NCBI RefSeq assembly: GCF_031157315.1
Contig: NZ_JAVIFU010000011.1
Coordinates: 124,001 to 188,000, forward strand
DNA length: 64,000 nt
Direction of reading: 5' to 3'
Source of the DNA: Paenibacillus sp. LHD-38
GTDB lineage: Bacteria; Bacillota; Bacilli; Paenibacillales; Paenibacillaceae
Made by a program: the position numbers and the translations under genes. Shown here in pieces: positions 24,786 through 34,002 of this stretch (its first letter is position 1; every line of letters starts with the position of its first letter). Below the pieces are notes generated by a model. The model searched no databases and was not told the origin of the DNA. It was given only the letters and a program-made list of their open reading frames with translations.

Positions 24786-25068
24786 AAATGAGTTTAAAAT
24801 AAGACCGATAAACATGTCATTATATACGTTTAAGATAGGTAGCATGCCTTTGCCCCACTACTAAAACTCCTCAAACTTGAGAAAATTATTGTATATTGCG
24901 CATATCCGTAAAGCAAGTGCTGTGATGGCTTTGCGAGCAGTGACATAATTGGTATGGAACTAGAATAAGGGGATGCGGGGGCCAGCTTTTTTTGTGATAA
25001 TGGTATGATGGACGAAGTCTATGCGAATAGAGCGCCCGACCAAAATGTACAGTAAAAGAGGAACTACT

Positions 25069-25737
25069 ATGAAGAAAAAAATATTACTGGTGGAAGATGA
25101 AGAAACTACACGTGAGGGCATTGATGAGTTTTTGACAGTAAAAGGTTATGACGTTATAGCTGCCCAGGATGGAGAAGAAGCAATTAAAGTATTTGAAAGT
25201 ATGGGGTTTGATTTAGTCATTTTGGATATAATGCTTCCAAAGGCGGATGGTTTTACGGTTTTACAAACAATTAGAGAATCTAGCCAAACCTCTGTTTTAA
25301 TGTTGACTGCAATGGATGATGAATATACGCAAATTATGAGTTTTGAAGAGCAGGCGGATGATTACATGAGTAAACCTTTTTCCCTTGCCGTGTTAGAAAA
25401 ACGAATTGAGGCTTTGTTGCGAAGAAGCAAGCCTGATTATAATAAAGAGTTATGGATTTATGAGGATACGAAAGTAGATTTCTCCGGGTTTAGCGCAACA
25501 TATAAAGGGTCGGAGATAGATGTAAAACCAAAAGAGATAAAATTATTATATCTATTGGTAGAGCATGCAGGACAGGTTCTTTCACGCGAACAGATCCTTG
25601 ATCGATTGTGGGATCATGATGAGACGCCTCTTGATCGCGTCATCGATGTGTATATAAAGAATCTCAGAAAGAAACTTCATCTTGATTGTATAAAAACAGT
25701 AAAAGGTGTGGGGTATAAATATGAGGAATCCATATGA
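25069..25737 (+). CDS. OmpR-family response regulator (VncR-like)
   Basis: 222 residues from the ATG after AAAGAGGA. Receiver domain with phospho-acceptor Asp53 (LDIMLPKADG) and Lys in YMSKPFS, then a winged-helix DNA-binding domain ending DCIKTVKGVGYKYE. The partner kinase overlaps its stop by 4 bp, and an FtsX-type ABC exporter follows, as in the VncRS/Vex arrangement of streptococci. Probably controls that exporter. The gap before it (24786-25068) holds nothing recognised. Confidence 0.9.
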   Translation: MKKKILLVEDEETTREGIDEFLTVKGYDVIAAQDGEEAIKVFESMGFDLVILDIMLPKADGFTVLQTIRESSQTSVLMLTAMDDEYTQIMSFEEQADDYMSKPFSLAVLEKRIEALLRRSKPDYNKELWIYEDTKVDFSGFSATYKGSEIDVKPKEIKLLYLLVEHAGQVLSREQILDRLWDHDETPLDRVIDVYIKNLRKKLHLDCIKTVKGVGYKYEESI

Positions 25738-27167
25738 AAAAGCTGAAGTTATTTCCTAAAACTTTTCTATACACGATCGGCATCATGAGTGTTATTGTAT
25801 TGCTGGTTCATGGTTTGATGTATGTTCTGCTGCCTTCTTTTTATCTCGATCAAAAGAGAGAGGAAGTCAGTGTGAAGGCAAACGAACTTATGGATACTTT
25901 AAAAGAAACAAGTGAAGAACAAGCGATTAAAATCGCCGAAAAGTATGCGATTCAGCATAACGTGAATATTATACTCGGTATTAATGATAAAATTTATCGA
26001 TACCAAGGGTTTACGCCCATTGATATTTACTATAATCCTGCAGACGTGAAAGACTCGGCAAGTATGCTGCCAGTTGATGAAAACCAAACCATACAAATAG
26101 GATCGCCGGGGTCCCTATCATCTTATAAAGTGATACTTGAAAAAATAACATTTGAAAATAAAGATCATCTGCCTTATGAGCTGCATCTTATGTTAAGTAT
26201 TCAACCGGTAGATGAAACAAAGCAGGTTGCGTTTAAATTACTTCCTTATTCTATAGCCATCAGCTTTATTATCTCTCTTATTGCGGCATATATTTACAGT
26301 AAGGTAATTACGAGACCGATTCAGAACATTTTGCGCGTTACAAAAGAAATGGAAACACTGAAAAAAGACAGCTATTGTATCGTGGATAGTGAAGATGAAA
26401 TCGGGATGTTAGCGGAAAATATTAATGCTTTATATGATACGTTGTGGCATACCATTGAATCCTTGGAACAAAAAATCAATGATATTAGTGAGGTAGAAAA
26501 GGAAAAAGTGGAGTTTTTACGCGCAGCCTCCCATGAATTAAAAACTCCGTTAACGTCTCTGCATATTTTATTGGAAAACATGAAATATAATATTGGGAAA
26601 TATGGCGATAGAGATTTCTATTTAGGAAAAGCGGCTGAAATGGTGATGGAGTCGACGGAAATGGTGCAAAATATATTAAATACAAGCAAATTGCAGACTG
26701 TGTCACATGAGGAACAGAAAGAAAAGCTAGATGTAAGGGAAGTTTTATTAGAAACTATCGAATCCTATAAAATTTTGGCAAAAGCAAAAGAAATTCAATT
26801 GACCCTTCAAGTAGAAGAAACTTGCTTTTTTTATATGAACAAAGAAGCTTTGAGAAAAGTGCTCTCCAATCTTCTCTCGAATGCTATAAATTATACTGGC
26901 GTAGGGAAAAAGGTTGAGATTCAAATGGTAGGCGGATGCATTTCTATAGAAAATGAGTGTACACCACTTTCCGGGGAAGTGTTGGCACATATTTTTAAAG
27001 CTTTTTATCGACCTGATTTCAGTAGAAATAAAAAAGATGGCGGGACTGGCTTAGGCTTATACATTGTGAAAAATATTTTAACACATGCGAATCTCCGCCA
27101 CTCTTTTACCCCAAGTGACTTAGGGATGAAATTTATTATTGAATGTCCGCCTGTTGACGAACAATAA
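25734..27167 (+). CDS. Sensor histidine kinase (VncS-like)
   Basis: 477 residues: two membrane segments (about 9-30 and 168-188) around a 135-residue outer domain, a HAMP-like stretch, HisKA with the phospho-acceptor His in AASHELKTPLTSLHI, and an ATPase domain with NLLSNAINYTG and GGTGLGLYIVKNI. Pairs with the preceding regulator. A terminator follows at 27187, before the exporter genes. Confidence 0.9.
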   Translation: MKKLKLFPKTFLYTIGIMSVIVLLVHGLMYVLLPSFYLDQKREEVSVKANELMDTLKETSEEQAIKIAEKYAIQHNVNIILGINDKIYRYQGFTPIDIYYNPADVKDSASMLPVDENQTIQIGSPGSLSSYKVILEKITFENKDHLPYELHLMLSIQPVDETKQVAFKLLPYSIAISFIISLIAAYIYSKVITRPIQNILRVTKEMETLKKDSYCIVDSEDEIGMLAENINALYDTLWHTIESLEQKINDISEVEKEKVEFLRAASHELKTPLTSLHILLENMKYNIGKYGDRDFYLGKAAEMVMESTEMVQNILNTSKLQTVSHEEQKEKLDVREVLLETIESYKILAKAKEIQLTLQVEETCFFYMNKEALRKVLSNLLSNAINYTGVGKKVEIQMVGGCISIENECTPLSGEVLAHIFKAFYRPDFSRNKKDGGTGLGLYIVKNILTHANLRHSFTPSDLGMKFIIECPPVDEQ

Positions 27168-27186
27168 CGATTATGACAGTAGAGTA

Positions 27187-27231
27187 AGCGTGTTTGGAAA
27201 TGACGAAATCATTTCTAGACACGCTCTTTTT
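27187..27231 (+). terminator. Terminator after the two-component genes
   Basis: A 16-bp stem with two G-T pairs (AGCGTGTTTGGAAATG with CATTTCTAGACACGCT), 7-nt loop, then CTTTTT. Confidence 0.88.
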
Positions 27232-27328
27232 GGTTCTCTTTGATCCATCACAAATGTGCATGGAACATTTCATCTACGTTTCATATTGGACATGTAAGCT
27301 GACAATATCAAGCCAAGGAGGAACTTAC

Positions 27329-28720
27329 ATGTCAATCATTAAACGTGCATGGTACTATGTCACAAGAAAAAAAAGCAAGTCGCTGCTCATGTTTCTTATC
27401 TTATTCGGGATTGCAACTGCTACGATTAGCGGAATCGCAATTAAGAAAGCCACTGTCGATACAAGAGATCAAATCAATCAATCGATGAATGCCGGCTTCA
27501 GGCTAAAAGGCAATTTGCTAAACAATCCCGGTATTGGCGGGCGTGGTTTTGGGAATGTCCCCGCTTCAGCAATTGATCAAATCAAGGGGATCGAAGGGGT
27601 TGCAAAATATAATGCCCGAATAATTGGAGAGGTTGATTTAGTAGATTTAAAGAAAGTCAAATTAACCAATCCTCGAATACAGCAGGATGATTCAATAATG
27701 AAAGGCTACGAAAGTTTCTCGAGTTTAGACGGAATGACAGACTCTTCTTTAGATAATAAGTTCATTAGCGGCGTTCTTACACTTACAGAAGGAAGACATA
27801 TTACGAAAGAAGATAAACAAAAAGTATTAGTTAACGAGGAATTTGCGAAACTCAATCATCTTAAACTTCACGATAAGATCTATGTAAAGGCAAGTGAACT
27901 TGCCTCGATTCGTCCTAGCGAAGGCGGAAGCAATGAACAAATTCCTTTGGAAATTGTCGGATTGGTTAGTGGAAGTAATATGAACAGCGCAACAATGGAA
28001 TCCGAGTTGGTGGAGAATGCCATCATTACGGATATTCAAACGATAATGATGCTGAATGGCTATGACGACAAGACAGCTCTTTACCAAGAGGTCAAATTCT
28101 ATGTGAATGATCCGAAAGAATTGCCGGGCGTTCTTAAAAAGGTACATGAGTTACCAATTGACTGGTCAAATTACGTGATTGAAAACTCAAGCAGCGACTA
28201 CCCGGCTTTAACAGGCTCTTTAGATAGTATGGATGGGCTCATTAATAAGATGTTGATTGGAATTGTGGTCGTCAGTGCGATTATCCTCTCCCTCGTTCTC
28301 GCCTTTTGGATCAACGGGAGAATTCATGAGACGGGTGTATTACTATCATTAGGTGTTTCGAAAATAAGCATTATCACTCAATATGTTGTTGAATTATTAT
28401 TTATCGCTGTCGTAAGCTTCGGATTATCTTATTTCTCGGGACAGGCCATTGCACAAAATATTGGCGATAGCATGGTTCAGCAAGCGAATGAAGCAGGTAC
28501 AATGAACTTGCAGCAAAGTCTCGGCGGTATGCAGTTGGGAGCGGACCCTGATACAAGTACAGTTAGTAAAACATTAGATGGTATTGATGTGTCAATTACA
28601 CTTGCTGAAATGGGCTATGTGTGGTTAATCGGCGGATTAATCATTTTACTATCGGTCTGCATCTCATCGATCTTTATCATCCGGTTAAAACCTAAAGAAA
28701 TACTGTCGAAAATGAGTTAG
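27329..28720 (+). CDS. FtsX-like ABC transporter permease
   Basis: 463 residues from the ATG after AAGGAGG. One N-terminal membrane segment, a MacB-type extracytoplasmic domain (about 40-320), and three C-terminal segments of the FtsX fold. Such permeases move peptides or transmit force rather than import nutrients. The ATPase gene starts 8 bp later. Streptococcal Vex has two permeases; only one is present here. Confidence 0.9.
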   Translation: MSIIKRAWYYVTRKKSKSLLMFLILFGIATATISGIAIKKATVDTRDQINQSMNAGFRLKGNLLNNPGIGGRGFGNVPASAIDQIKGIEGVAKYNARIIGEVDLVDLKKVKLTNPRIQQDDSIMKGYESFSSLDGMTDSSLDNKFISGVLTLTEGRHITKEDKQKVLVNEEFAKLNHLKLHDKIYVKASELASIRPSEGGSNEQIPLEIVGLVSGSNMNSATMESELVENAIITDIQTIMMLNGYDDKTALYQEVKFYVNDPKELPGVLKKVHELPIDWSNYVIENSSSDYPALTGSLDSMDGLINKMLIGIVVVSAIILSLVLAFWINGRIHETGVLLSLGVSKISIITQYVVELLFIAVVSFGLSYFSGQAIAQNIGDSMVQQANEAGTMNLQQSLGGMQLGADPDTSTVSKTLDGIDVSITLAEMGYVWLIGGLIILLSVCISSIFIIRLKPKEILSKMS

Positions 28721-28728
28721 GAGGGGAC

Positions 28729-29367
28729 ATGATGGCTATTTTGGAATTGAGCAATGTTTCATATGCATATAAGAATAAAAAAGATAAAAAAGTCTTGAAC
28801 AATATCAATGTGGCGTTTGAAAAAGGGGTATTTTACGCCATTCTGGGGACATCCGGTTCGGGTAAAACAACATTATTATCGCTGCTTGCAGGGTTAGATG
28901 ATCCGCAAACAGGCGAGGTGCGATTTGCCGGGGAGGATCTTAAGGCAAAGGGCTATCGAAATCGTCGGAAAAACCAAATTTCATTAGTCTTTCAAAATTA
29001 TAATTTGATTGATTATGTGACGCCTATGGAGAATTTAAAGCTCGTCAACAAGCAAGCGAGTAAACAAATATTATTAGATTTTGGGCTGGAAGAGCATGAA
29101 ATCAATCGAAACGTATTGCAATTATCAGGCGGTCAGCAACAACGTGTAGCGATTGCAAGAGCGCTCGTATCCGACGTTCCGGTTATTTTAGCTGATGAAC
29201 CGACTGGTAATCTAGACGAAGAGACGGCGGATGATATTGTGAAGGTCCTGATGAATAGCGCACATCGGCAAGGGAAATGTGTAATTGTCGTGACGCATAG
29301 TAAACAACTTGCCAGTCAAGCAGATGTTGTCCTTCAACTGCAACAACAAAAGCTGTTAAAGAAGTAA
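28729..29367 (+). CDS. ABC transporter ATPase (LolD/MacB type)
   Basis: 212 residues: Walker A GTSGSGKTT, signature LSGGQQQR, Walker B VILADEPTGNLDEET. The extended PTGNLDEET is characteristic of ATPases that pair with FtsX-type permeases. Works with the permease at 27329. Confidence 0.94.
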   Translation: MMAILELSNVSYAYKNKKDKKVLNNINVAFEKGVFYAILGTSGSGKTTLLSLLAGLDDPQTGEVRFAGEDLKAKGYRNRRKNQISLVFQNYNLIDYVTPMENLKLVNKQASKQILLDFGLEEHEINRNVLQLSGGQQQRVAIARALVSDVPVILADEPTGNLDEETADDIVKVLMNSAHRQGKCVIVVTHSKQLASQADVVLQLQQQKLLKK

Positions 29368-29395
29368 ACATTTACACAAAAAAAGGAGCCACATT

Positions 29396-30236
29396 ATGAA
29401 AAAATCAGTTATTGCATTACTATTAGGTGTTTCGATAACAGCACTTAGTACAGGTTGTTCCCAGAATATATCCGAAAAGCCAGCAAAGAAGCCTACTCTT
29501 TCTTCTGAATAAACAGTAGACAAGAAGCAGGAAATTAAACCTTATGGGAAACTAGTCGATGTCAAAGGCAAGAAGATGAATGTTCTCGTTACAGGTGAAG
29601 GAAAACAGACAATTGTGTGGATTCCTGGTTATGGTGATATTGCCCCAGGTTTGAGTTACACGAAAATGCTGGAGGAGCTTTCACCTCACTATCGGGTTGT
29701 TGTCGTTGAGCCTTTCGGTTACGGTTTGAGCGATATAATTGATGAACCGCGTACGATTGAAAATATTACTGAAGAAATTCATGAAGCTGTAAAGCAAGTC
29801 GGTGTGGATAAGTATATTCTAATGGGACATTCAATTTCAGGAGTCTATGGGATGAAATATATTGATCGTTACCGCGATGAGGTGACTGGTTTTATAGGGT
29901 TAGATTCAAGCACGCCAAATATGCAAGGTTGTTGCCAACAAAAATGTAATTGATGAGAACAATCGAATGAAGGAAAACTTCGATAAGTCTAAGGAATCAC
30001 TATTTCCTTCTGATTTGCCTGTTGCTTTTTTCCTGGCCAAAGAATCGATAGAAAGCTGGAAATTGTCCCCTTTTAAAAATAATTATTGGATAAAAATGCA
30101 CAAGGATTTGATTAAGGATTCCAGCTATGCAGAGGTTTATGAAATTGATGCCGACCATCTGCTCTATACGACAAAATACAAGGAAATCACAGAGAAATTG
30201 AATAAATTTCTGGCTAATGTACCGTCAGCATCATAA
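29396..30236 (+). pseudogene. Alpha/beta-hydrolase lipoprotein, two lesions
   Basis: Begins with a lipoprotein signal (MKKSVIALLLGVSITALSTGC) and a proper ribosome site 29 bp after the ATPase gene. TAA at 29510 ends the first frame after 38 codons, but the same frame goes on with WIPGYGDIAPGLSY, EPFGYGLSD and the nucleophile elbow GHSISG. Near 29941 the frame shifts by one base in an A-run (loss of one A restores TKNVIDENNRMKENF); the C-terminal part with the catalytic-His region DADHLLYT is then in another frame. Two independent lesions favour a true pseudogene over a base-calling error. Confidence 0.85.
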
Positions 30237-30425
30237 TAGTTGTGAATAAGGATGAAAATAAGGACAGGACATAATTAAGACAATGAAAAGTGATGCCAAT
30301 AATGATCAAATATGGGATCTCCGAAATTGAGTTTATTCGACAAATTATGATATTTTGACTAGTAACTTGATGGCGAGGAGATCCGCGGTTACGTTCAAAA
30401 GCTAAAAATCTGTACAAAGTAACCT

Positions 30426-30451
30426 TGGGGCATCCGTAATTGGATGCCCCA
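30426..30451. terminator. Hairpin after the hydrolase pseudogene
   Basis: TGGGGCATCC/GGATGCCCCA, a 10-bp perfect stem with 6-nt loop, followed by an AT-rich run (ATATATTTT). Plausible terminator for the exporter operon. The rest of 30237-30664 shows no gene. Confidence 0.6.
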
Positions 30452-30602
30452 TATATTTTCGCCGTTAGGCCCGATACGGGGAACCGTACCACAAGTAGGG
30501 CGAAATTTTTTAGTGGGATAAAGCTATTTCCTTGTTGTGGAAGATGGGTTATAAGCAGATGCTATACACCAGGATCTCCGAAGAGTGGATAAGAAACGCA
30601 GA

Positions 30603-30632
30603 AATGCCCCGACCCGCCATGGTCAAGGCATT
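30603..30632 (-). terminator. Terminator-like hairpin after the GH16 gene
   Basis: On the minus strand AATGCCTTGACC pairs with GGTCGGGGCATT (two G-T pairs), 33 nt after the GH16 stop. The T-run is weak. Confidence 0.5.
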
Positions 30633-30664
30633 CTTCTTTGTTTAGAAGATTCTTATATAACGGT

Positions 30665-31891
30665 TTACTGTTTATACAGTTCCACGTCATCGAATACAGC
30701 CCAGTCATTGGTGCCGCCTTTGTAATCGGTTGCAAAACCGTATTCGATTTGTCCGTTGGTAACTTGAATATTTGATATGGTGACTTGGTTCCAAGAGCTG
30801 CCGTTTACGTCAACAGTCCGCTCTACACCGCCGTAATCCTTCACGTACATGCGGCAGTAATTGTAATTAGCAGCGCTGCTTTTGGCGACCCATGCTTTTA
30901 AGGTATAGAGTCCGTCTTCTAATCCGGTTTTCCTTTGATACGTGTATACGAAAAAAGGAGTAGCTTTGGAGTGCTGCAGCTTATAGTCTCCGCTGTGGGT
31001 TCCGCCTGGGTGATATGTGGCAAAACTAGCATCCGTGTCCCCGGATTCCAGCCACCCGGTCGGAGCTTGACCGCCGGCGGCTTCAAACCCACCATTTTCT
31101 ACAGGAGTGCTGGAGTAGACTCTTACGTAATCAATTTCAAAATTGGATGGAAGATAGGCGTCAACGGGATTTCCAGCATGCCCTTCAATACTCATAATGA
31201 CGTTTCGAGGTTGTGTGGCGAATTCCTTAATGACGGACGCATTATATTCCCAGTACTTTACCCCATCCAGATAGAACCGAAGCTTGCCGTCCCGACGTTC
31301 CAATCCATATACATGATAGTCATTGTCGAGGGACACTGATGCGTTATATTTCTTGTTTCCGGCCACAAAATGAAAGTCAGGGCTTCTTGGCCAAGTATGA
31401 AGCGTACTTTCGACTCGTTGTGGAGCTCCATCAGGATCCAGCGATTCCTGCATATCGATTTCTATATTCGGATTGCTCCACTGGATAGGTTCATCCGATA
31501 ACCAGAGCGCCGCGGTTACATTGGCATTTTTGTTGATCATTTTAGCTCGGATTTCGGTATACGAGTTTGCGCCCACCTGAAATTTCGACTTCAAAACGCC
31601 TGCCGTGTAGTACTTGCCATTGTAGGTTTCTTTCTTGGCAGCCAGCTTCAGAATACCATCGGATACGCTGACGTTGTCCGGATTGAAAGCAAATACGCCG
31701 GAGGTATCATACCAGAGAGAAGTGCCCCATTTGGATGAGTCAAGACTGTCGAACTCATCGCTTTTGCTGAAGTCTTGCGTCCATACGGTACCGCCTGGAC
31801 CAGCTGCATTAGCTGGCGCAGCATTGTTTGAGAACAGCATCCACGCAATCAGCATTGTTGCTAGAGACAATTTGGCAAACCTTGTTCCCAT
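30665..31891 (-). CDS. Secreted GH16 glycoside hydrolase with C-terminal carbohydrate-binding module
   Basis: 408 residues. Signal peptide ending near APANAA (about 30), a GH16 beta-jelly-roll (about 35-260) with the catalytic motif EIDMQE (Glu144 nucleophile, Asp146, Glu149 acid/base), then a CBM4/9-like module starting VENGGFEAAGGQAPTGW. The E-x-D-x-x-E form with the extra residue is that of agarases, carrageenases, porphyranases and laminarinases, not lichenases. Combined with the GH110-like neighbour, an endo-acting galactanase is the best guess. AAGGAGG ribosome site; a cre-like sequence lies about 125 bp upstream. Confidence 0.88.
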   Translation of the reverse strand: MGTRFAKLSLATMLIAWMLFSNNAAPANAAGPGGTVWTQDFSKSDEFDSLDSSKWGTSLWYDTSGVFAFNPDNVSVSDGILKLAAKKETYNGKYYTAGVLKSKFQVGANSYTEIRAKMINKNANVTAALWLSDEPIQWSNPNIEIDMQESLDPDGAPQRVESTLHTWPRSPDFHFVAGNKKYNASVSLDNDYHVYGLERRDGKLRFYLDGVKYWEYNASVIKEFATQPRNVIMSIEGHAGNPVDAYLPSNFEIDYVRVYSSTPVENGGFEAAGGQAPTGWLESGDTDASFATYHPGGTHSGDYKLQHSKATPFFVYTYQRKTGLEDGLYTLKAWVAKSSAANYNYCRMYVKDYGGVERTVDVNGSSWNQVTISNIQVTNGQIEYGFATDYKGGTNDWAVFDDVELYKQ

Positions 31892-32015
31892 TTCTTTTTT
31901 CCTCCTTTGGTTGAAGAACCCTGAATTCTAGAATGGTGGTTCTTCATTATCGTAGCAAGAAAGCTCCCCGCAAAAAAGGAAGCAAATTAAATAAAAGGTA
32001 CGCAATTTCAACGTA

Positions 32016-32029
32016 TGTAAACGCTTCCC
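32016..32029 (-). promoter_or_regulatory. cre-like (CcpA) site upstream of the GH16 gene
   Basis: Minus strand GGGAAGCGTTTACA fits 13 of 14 positions of TGNNANCGNTNNCA. Location upstream of a secreted polysaccharidase suits carbon catabolite repression. Confidence 0.45.
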
Positions 32030-32112
32030 AACTAGCTGGCTATTTCTAAACCTAATGAGATAGCGATAATAACACCTCCATTCTGTCGCATTGTACCGGG
32101 AAGCCGACGAGA

Positions 32113-33996
32113 TTAATCGGCGGCAAACCCTGTATTTTGTGCGATTTCAATATTTCGGGTTGTATCCGCATCCGCATAAATGCCTGACTCATACCGAGTA
32201 GTCGTTGAAAAGCATTTATTGTTCGCTATTGTCACATCCGACGCATGAAGCAGATGAATGGTGCCTCGGTAGACCTCATCATAGATCGGCGCTTCTTCCT
32301 GACTGGAGCCGTAATGATGCTGCTTTAGCGGCACTTGGTTCGCATTGATGATGGTATTTCCCTGAACCGTAATATTGCGGCAGGAAGAAAGGAACATCGC
32401 CATGCGAGGGCTGTTGACGATCGTGTTATGCTCGATCCAGATGTCACTGAAGATCGGATATGGCGTTCTTCCGCCAGGCAGATATACCCCCATGTAAATT
32501 ACAGCCATTTGCCAAGCGTTCAGATCGCAATTGCGGAAGATGTTATGGCGAATCGCCACCTGCTTCACGCCGGTTCCTTCCGACCATCTGGATTCGCAGC
32601 CGGATTCGATTTGAATCGCTGCCCCTTGAATATTCTCAAACAAGTTGTGCTCAACGATGCCATGCGAGCCGTGAATCAAGATGCCGCGAGCCCGGTTATG
32701 GGTAAAGCGGTTGTTGCGGATGATGAAATGATCGGTGGAGAATCTACGGTTAAACAACACCGAATTCTCATCCAGCAGTTCTGGAAGGACATCCTCAAAC
32801 GTAAGCGTGCATGTATGCTCATCCTCGTTGTAGCTGACCCCGACCAGCGGAGAACTGAACTGCATCGGCGACAAGTCCGGGTTACGCAGCTCTAGGATGT
32901 CCCCGACTTGGAACAGCAGAGAATTTTTTCTTACTCTCAAGGCCGTTAACGTATGATGGTCCACACGTTTGACTCCCATTGAGGTGTTGTCATGGATATT
33001 AATGCAGTCGTCTCCCGCATAGCCGAACTCGCAATCCTCAATGATGAAATGTCCTTTGGAGTTGGCAATATGGAAGCAGTCCACAGAAGTGGAAATCGGG
33101 CGGTCTGTGCCGGGACGCTGCGTAATCTTGCAATGATCCAGGTGAATATGGTGAATGGCGCCGTTGCCAACAAAGCCGCTTCCTGGACACGAATAGATGG
33201 TGACACGGTCGACAGTGATGTGGCTGCTGTCAAATAGGAAAACAGCGACTGTATCATACTCATAGTGCCGCAGATTGTAGCATTGTCCCGGCTTGATCCG
33301 CGCAGCTGTCCAAGCGGGCTTGGAAGCGTAAAACCGCATCGTATTCGAGTCGATCTTTTCCATGCCGAGAATAATGTTCGACAGCTCCCGGACGAGCTTC
33401 TGCATCTCCGCGTCTGTCTCTGCCTGCTCGCTAAGGAGCGGGTGCTCATTCTTATAAGGGCGGTACTCGATGCCGCCGGTCGTCCCAGGCGTGTAGCGAA
33501 CGGGATTAAACGGCCCGACGATATGGATCCGCCATTGGTCGGGAATCTCGATATAAGCCGGGAACTCCATATCGAAGTAAGCCCCGTCTTCTTCGACGTT
33601 CGTAACAACCCCCACACTGGCTAGAGGAGCGACCTCCCAGTTCCAATCCAGGACAAGGCGGTGCAGCCGAACCCTGTGGCAATTGATAACCTTCGTAAAC
33701 ATCTTCGGGTAACCGAACCGGAGCTCTGACCCGCAGCCGTCCACAGTAAAATCGGTCAACCCGTCAAAGGTCAAAAAAGCATCCCCAGGAGGGGGGGATT
33801 GAAAGTAATAAACGCCATTTGGAATGAGGAGCTGTGAGGCTCCTGTTTCCTTGCAATAATCGATTGCCTGTTGAAACGCTTGCTGGTTGCAGAATGAAGG
33901 ATCCGTAGAGGCGCCGAAGTCGATCACATTTATGACACGTTCCTTTGACGGTTGGGGCAAATCAATAATAATATTCAGCATTTCGTTCGTTAACAT
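32113..33996 (-). CDS. Right-handed beta-helix glycosidase, GH110-like
   Basis: 627 residues without a signal peptide, so cytoplasmic. Beta-helix repeats run through the protein. Stretches VDCFHIANSKGHFIIEDCEFGYAGDDCINIHDNTS, read in parts, and ARGILIHGSHGIVEHNLFE plus RWSEGTGVKQVAIRHNIF recall the conserved acidic patches of family GH110 alpha-1,3-galactosidases. The family call is moderate; a polygalacturonase-like enzyme is the alternative. The ribosome site lies in the last codons of the upstream permease gene, so the enzyme is coupled to the importer and probably trims imported oligosaccharides. Confidence 0.65.
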   Translation of the reverse strand: MLTNEMLNIIIDLPQPSKERVINVIDFGASTDPSFCNQQAFQQAIDYCKETGASQLLIPNGVYYFQSPPPGDAFLTFDGLTDFTVDGCGSELRFGYPKMFTKVINCHRVRLHRLVLDWNWEVAPLASVGVVTNVEEDGAYFDMEFPAYIEIPDQWRIHIVGPFNPVRYTPGTTGGIEYRPYKNEHPLLSEQAETDAEMQKLVRELSNIILGMEKIDSNTMRFYASKPAWTAARIKPGQCYNLRHYEYDTVAVFLFDSSHITVDRVTIYSCPGSGFVGNGAIHHIHLDHCKITQRPGTDRPISTSVDCFHIANSKGHFIIEDCEFGYAGDDCINIHDNTSMGVKRVDHHTLTALRVRKNSLLFQVGDILELRNPDLSPMQFSSPLVGVSYNEDEHTCTLTFEDVLPELLDENSVLFNRRFSTDHFIIRNNRFTHNRARGILIHGSHGIVEHNLFENIQGAAIQIESGCESRWSEGTGVKQVAIRHNIFRNCDLNAWQMAVIYMGVYLPGGRTPYPIFSDIWIEHNTIVNSPRMAMFLSSCRNITVQGNTIINANQVPLKQHHYGSSQEEAPIYDEVYRGTIHLLHASDVTIANNKCFSTTTRYESGIYADADTTRNIEIAQNTGFAAD

Positions 33997-34002
33997 GAAT
34001 TT

